Below are positions 5,553 through 5,736 of a DNA stretch of 5,736 bases, piece by piece. Position 1 is the first letter of the stretch; every line of letters starts with the position of its first letter. The stretch spans positions 1 to 5,736 of the forward strand of contig JAIRXY010000027.1 of assembly GCA_031268055.1 (NCBI GenBank), written 5' to 3'. The stretch is from Prevotellaceae bacterium. GTDB taxonomy: Bacteria; Bacteroidota; Bacteroidia; Bacteroidales; UBA932. Under the pieces are notes generated by a model, which saw only the letters and a list, made by a program, of their open reading frames with translations, did no database searches and was not told the DNA's origin. The position numbers and the translations under genes were made by a program.

Positions 5553-5572
5553 AGGTTGCTAATTTTCAACCT
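5553..5572 (-). terminator. Weak hairpin overlapping the permease stop codon
   Basis: AGGTTG (minus 5572-5567) pairs with CAACCT (5558-5553) around an 8-base loop. The nearest U-rich tract (TTTCTTTTTT) starts about 10 bases later, so termination here is doubtful. Confidence 0.25.
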
Positions 5573-5736
5573 TTCAGCTTGCTATGCCTTATCCCGTAGC
5601 TAAAGTAGAGGATGAAGCCCAGCGCCGTCCAGCCGATAAGCCTGAGCCACGTGTTCCACGGCAGCGATACCATTTGCAGGATGCAAACGGCAGCGCCCAG
5701 CAGCGGTATGAACGGCACCAGCGGCACCTTGAACGG
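5566..5736 (-). CDS. C-terminal end of an APC-family amino acid permease (5' end beyond window)
   Basis: The last 56 codons are present, ending with TGA at 5568-5566. The residues read FKVPLVPFIPLLGAAVCILQ with a second hydrophobic run LIGWTALGFILYFSYG, then the basic tail IRHSKLKG. The pattern of a PLVP(x)IPxLG entry to one membrane helix, an LPWNTWLR loop, a final helix and an HSKL tail is characteristic of the last two segments of cationic/basic amino acid transporters of the APC superfamily (YfnA/CAT-like). These inner-membrane proteins import amino acids by proton symport or exchange. Substrate cannot be judged from this end. The gene reads in the same direction as the remnant and abi, but the abi unit has its own promoter. 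Confidence 0.8.
   Translation of the reverse strand, partial: PFKVPLVPFIPLLGAAVCILQMVSLPWNTWLRLIGWTALGFILYFSYGIRHSKLKG

Larger units (their letters stand above)
5318..5558 (-). pseudogene. Start-less, frameshifted remnant of a small coiled-coil protein
   Basis: Two minus-strand frames look coding and overlap. The first is open from 5558 to a TGA at 5334-5336. It begins with a 6-residue repeat, ASIYGN then ASTYGE, and continues TEIAYLKQLLDEKEKQIQLL, a leucine-zipper-like helix. Such tails (YLKQLLxEKExxIQLL) are common at the C-terminus of small Bacteroidota helix-turn-helix regulators. The second, one base on, reads EEFSEEFSEKVAAITAGV followed by IEMKVLDEQWNG and stops with TAA at 5318-5320. 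It looks like a natural continuation of the first. Omitting one base near 5414 would join them. The first frame has no ATG, GTG or TTG before the repeat and begins right after the permease stop, so the N-terminal (presumably DNA-binding) part is gone. The parent family is inferred only from the helix pattern; a short chance overlap of frames is less likely given the in-frame repeats. Confidence 0.55.

Overview
The window looks like chromosomal DNA from a member of the Bacteroidota, probably Bacteroidales. The evidence is promoter elements of the TAnnTTTG type, A-rich start regions without a clear Shine-Dalgarno sequence, a surface-type lipoprotein with acidic residues after the lipidated cysteine, and a BtuB/BtuG arrangement typical of that phylum. 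The species cannot be told from the sequence.

Left part (1-3030, minus strand): a vitamin B12 uptake operon. A TACCTTTG promoter element (3023-3030) lies just before a complete adenosylcobalamin-type riboswitch (about 2834-3014). A roughly 120-base expression-platform region follows, ending in a hairpin that abuts the start codon of a TonB-dependent outer-membrane receptor, BtuB (672-2714). The BtuB stop codon overlaps the start of a lipoprotein beta-propeller gene, BtuG-like, in an ATGA motif. That second gene runs off the left edge. BtuG would capture cobalamin at the cell surface and pass it to BtuB, and B12 would switch both genes off through the riboswitch.

Middle part (3031-4209): a divergent gene on the plus strand for a PlsC-type 1-acyl-glycerol-3-phosphate acyltransferase (3277-4026). 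It has its own Bacteroidota promoter, which overlaps a perfect 12-base palindrome. It converges on the next gene across a 183-base gap that holds two perfect 6-bp hairpins.

Right part (4210-5736, minus strand): an abortive-infection protein of the Abi_2 (AbiD/AbiF) family with a HEPN-type RNxxxH ribonuclease motif (4210-5109). Directly upstream is a compact unit: a promoter, a predicted structured small RNA of about 90 bases, and a strong intrinsic terminator ending 8 bases before the abi start codon. This is the layout expected for an AbiF toxin with a small-RNA antitoxin, the class of systems proposed as ancestral to Cas13. It is the most interesting part of the window. Upstream of it lie a start-less, apparently frameshifted coiled-coil gene remnant with in-frame repeats (5318-5558) and the C-terminus of an APC-family amino acid permease (5566 to the right edge). 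The defence unit plus remnant sits between housekeeping-type genes, as expected for an acquired cassette.
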